Assembly: GCF_910588715.1 (NCBI RefSeq)
Contig: NZ_CAJURG010000001.1
Location: 650,101-714,100 of the forward strand
Origin: an uncultured Clostridium sp.
Lineage (GTDB): Bacteria > Bacillota > Clostridia > Clostridiales > Clostridiaceae
Direction of reading: 5' to 3'
DNA length: 64,000 nt
Shown here in pieces: positions 62,111 to 64,000 of this stretch. A model generated the notes under the pieces. It searched no databases, had not been told where the DNA came from, and saw only the letters and a list, made by a program, of their open reading frames with translations. The position numbers and the translations under genes are program-made. Each line of letters begins with the position of its first letter. The stretch's first letter is position 1.

Positions 62111-63071
62111 TTTGATTCATAAATTTCAATTCTTTATGATCACTTTTTTCTAAAAATAAATGTTTTTCAGGCTTATCATAAATATTATCGTAAATTATGT
62201 TTTTAAGTTCTTCATCACTTATATCTTCTCTAAGTTTGCTTTTTAAATCTACTCCATAATTAAAATGTAAACATTGCTTTAAAAAGCCTTCTGGAGTTAA
62301 TCTAACCCTATTACATTCCTCACAAAAACAATTACTAATTGCACTTATAAACCCAATTTTACCTTTTCCATCTTTTAGTTTTATATATGATGCAGGTCCA
62401 CCACTTTTGCTTCTAATCACTTCTTCATATTCTTTATAATTTTCTGATATAATTTTTAAAACTTCCTCATTAGTAACACCTTTATAATTAACTGCAATAC
62501 CTATTGGCATAAGCTCTATAAATCTAATATCTATAGGCCTTTCAAGTGTCAGTTTTACAAAGTCTAATATCTCATCTTTATTTATATCATTAACTATAAC
62601 AGTATTTAATTTAACTTTTAACCCTAATTCAATAGCTTTATCTATTGCCTTTAAAACTTTTTTTAACTTTCCTACACGTGTTAGCTTATTAAATCTTTCT
62701 TCTTTTAAAGAATCTAAACTAATATTAACTCCTTTAAGTCCATTAGCTGATAATTCCTCTATCATATCTGCAAGTAAAATACCATTTGTAGTTAAATAAA
62801 TTTCCTCAATTCCTTGAATAGTATTTATTTTACTTATTAATTTAACAATATTGGGTCTAACTAATGGTTCTCCACCAGTTATTCTAATCTTTTTTATGCC
62901 TAAACCCGCACTTGCTTTTATAACTTTATATATTTCATCATCAGTTAATTTTTCATCACCTTTTAAAAATGTATTGTTCTTTTCGTCCATGCAATAAATA
63001 CATCTTAAATTGCAATTATCAGTTACTGATACCCTTAAATAATCTATTTCTCTACCAAACTTATCTTTCAT
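62100..63071 (-). CDS. moaA: GTP 3',8-cyclase MoaA
   Basis: A radical SAM enzyme that starts molybdopterin synthesis by cyclising GTP. 323 residues; the SAM-binding cluster is C20-x3-C24-x2-C27 (CNLRCIYC), the second cluster Cys ligands are in FCEECNRVRLTPEGFLKQC, and RITGGEPLVR is the SAM Gly-rich motif. The C-terminal GG needed in homologues is present (MNQIGG). It works with MoaC, coded 17 bases upstream. Confidence 0.97.
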   Translation of the reverse strand: MKDKFGREIDYLRVSVTDNCNLRCIYCMDEKNNTFLKGDEKLTDDEIYKVIKASAGLGIKKIRITGGEPLVRPNIVKLISKINTIQGIEEIYLTTNGILLADMIEELSANGLKGVNISLDSLKEERFNKLTRVGKLKKVLKAIDKAIELGLKVKLNTVIVNDINKDEILDFVKLTLERPIDIRFIELMPIGIAVNYKGVTNEEVLKIISENYKEYEEVIRSKSGGPASYIKLKDGKGKIGFISAISNCFCEECNRVRLTPEGFLKQCLHFNYGVDLKSKLREDISDEELKNIIYDNIYDKPEKHLFLEKSDHKELKFMNQIGG

Positions 63072-63088
63072 TTTAATTAAAGGGTAAT

Positions 63089-63565
63089 TTAAAAGTTAAA
63101 CTCCCCACTCTTTCCTCCTGTTTTTTTAAGCAAATGAGTTTCTTCTATAACCATTCTCTTGTCTACAGCCTTACACATATCATAAATAGTTAATGCAGAA
63201 ACCATAGCTGCTGTTAATGCTTCCATTTCAACACCTGTTTTATCAACTATTTTTACTGTAGCCGTTATTTTTATATAATTTTCTTCTCTATTTATATCAA
63301 AATCCAAATTACAACTTGTAATCATTAAAGGATGGCACATAGGAATTAAATTTGATGTTTGTTTACTAGCCATTATTCCTGCAACTCTAGCAACCCCTAA
63401 TACATCCCCCTTTCCAATTTTACCAGCTTCAATAAGACATAATGTTTCTTTGCTTACTCTAATTTTAGAAACTGCTATTGCAACTCTTGCTGTTTCATTT
63501 TTTTCAGAAACATCAACCATTCTAGCATTCCCACTATTATCAAAATGTGTTAACTTATTATCCAT
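63089..63565 (-). CDS. moaC: cyclic pyranopterin monophosphate synthase MoaC
   Basis: Turns the MoaA product into cyclic pyranopterin monophosphate. 158 residues: LTHFDNSGNARMVDVSEKNE at the start, MCHPLMITSCNLDF, and GVEMEALTAAMVSALTIYDMCKAVDK with the catalytic Lys/Asp region. Normal length. Order on the minus strand is MoeA-like, moaC, moaA, MOSC, a compact cofactor operon. Confidence 0.97.
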   Translation of the reverse strand: MDNKLTHFDNSGNARMVDVSEKNETARVAIAVSKIRVSKETLCLIEAGKIGKGDVLGVARVAGIMASKQTSNLIPMCHPLMITSCNLDFDINREENYIKITATVKIVDKTGVEMEALTAAMVSALTIYDMCKAVDKRMVIEETHLLKKTGGKSGEFNF

Positions 63566-63585
63566 ATTTCCTCCTAAGATTTTAT

Positions 63586-64000
63586 CTATTTACCAAATGA
63601 GCAATGTGGAAATGTACAAACATTACAATCTAAACATAATCCACCATGACCGTATTCTACTATATCTTCTATTGTTAATCTTTCATTACTTAATATTCTA
63701 GGCAATACTAAATCTAAAACTGTTCTCTTAGAATACATAGCACAACTTGGAACTCCTAATATTGGAGTATCTTTATGATAAGCTAGTAAAAACATGGCAC
63801 CTGGAAGAACTGGAGAGCCATAAGTTACAAGTTCTCCTCCACATTCTTTTATAGCTGTAGGCGTTACATCATCTGGGTCTACTGACATTCCACCAGTGCA
63901 TATAATCATATCTACCCCTTCTGATAAGCCCTTTTGAATTTCTTCAATTATTCTTTCCTTTTCATCAGGTAAAATTACTTGTCTTACAACTTCACTACCA
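63586..64000 (-). CDS. molybdopterin-binding (MoeA/CinA-like) protein, partial (5' end beyond window)
   Basis: An open frame from the right edge to the stop at 63586, about 137 codons, so the N-terminus is missing. It has the MoCF-binding fold: DMIICTGGMSVDPDDVTP (the GGxSxD substrate loop), then YGSPVLPGAMFLLAYHKDTPILGVPSCAMYS in the second half. The end carries a Cys-rich tail, CLDCNVCTFPHCSFGK, which could bind a metal or cluster. An internal ATG at 63909 is not the start, since the conserved frame extends beyond it. It would bind or activate molybdopterin and is the first visible gene of the cofactor operon. Confidence 0.85.
   Translation of the reverse strand, partial: GSEVVRQVILPDEKERIIEEIQKGLSEGVDMIICTGGMSVDPDDVTPTAIKECGGELVTYGSPVLPGAMFLLAYHKDTPILGVPSCAMYSKRTVLDLVLPRILSNERLTIEDIVEYGHGGLCLDCNVCTFPHCSFGK

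Overview
This is a very AT-rich window with short intergenic gaps, strong Shine-Dalgarno sequences, many U-tract terminators and a strictly fermentative gene set: two pyruvate:ferredoxin oxidoreductases, pyruvate formate-lyase and an FprA-type diiron flavoprotein. Together with SpoVD/SpoVE-class wall proteins, XRE-TPR regulators and a CtsR-controlled clpB, this points to a low-GC anaerobic Firmicute, most likely Clostridium sensu stricto. The species cannot be named from the sequence alone.

Layout. 1-1552: the end of an ABC drug-exporter-type operon (permease cut by the window edge, plus ATPase). 1.7-3.9 kb: a decayed accessory patch with a frameshifted Rpn-type nuclease fragment, an orphan pair of palindromes, and a MerR regulator whose reading frame is cut by an in-frame TAG. 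3.86-4.19 kb: a four-tRNA operon (Arg-His-Gln-Lys) with a clear promoter and terminator. 4.4-9.4 kb: aldo/keto reductase, MFS transporter, and clpB under a CtsR box. 9.5-14.5 kb: a large AraC/GH39-type regulator, a 32-codon small ORF, and two tandem XRE-TPR regulators. 14.6-25.9 kb: YtxH-like protein, RNase H, DUF1232 protein, metNIQ methionine importer with a possible attenuator leader, YlxP-like protein, ftsW/pbp pair, cystine-type symporter, HAD phosphatase.

26.1-33.7 kb: a complete histidine operon hisZGDCBHAFIE on the minus strand, with a strong promoter, a palindrome between promoter and ribosome site, and a hisZ gene that seems to start at AUU. 33.9-37.6 kb: a yclNOPQ-like iron-siderophore importer with two Fur-like boxes. 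38.2-56.1 kb: pyruvate and redox metabolism (pflB, nifJ-1, fprA, nifJ-2) interleaved with a UbiB kinase plus phasin-like protein, an acidic Ser-rich protein of unknown role, an AlaX-type editing protein, a secreted 3D-domain wall protein and a Nudix hydrolase. 56.3-64 kb: nicotinamidase-like protein, uppP, an orphan membrane histidine kinase, a CsoR-type repressor with its own operator, a TDT-family transporter, and a molybdenum cofactor operon (MoeA-like, moaC, moaA, MOSC) running off the right edge.

Most of the window is ordinary core metabolism. The points most worth a second look are the AUU start of hisZ, the in-frame TAG in merR, the hydrophobic small ORF beside the paired XRE-TPR regulators, the bipartite acidic/basic protein at 48.5-49.1 kb, the palindrome controlling the his operon, and two hairpins 23.7 kb apart with almost identical cores. 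I found no CRISPR array, prophage or intact insertion sequence, and no clearly new multi-gene system.
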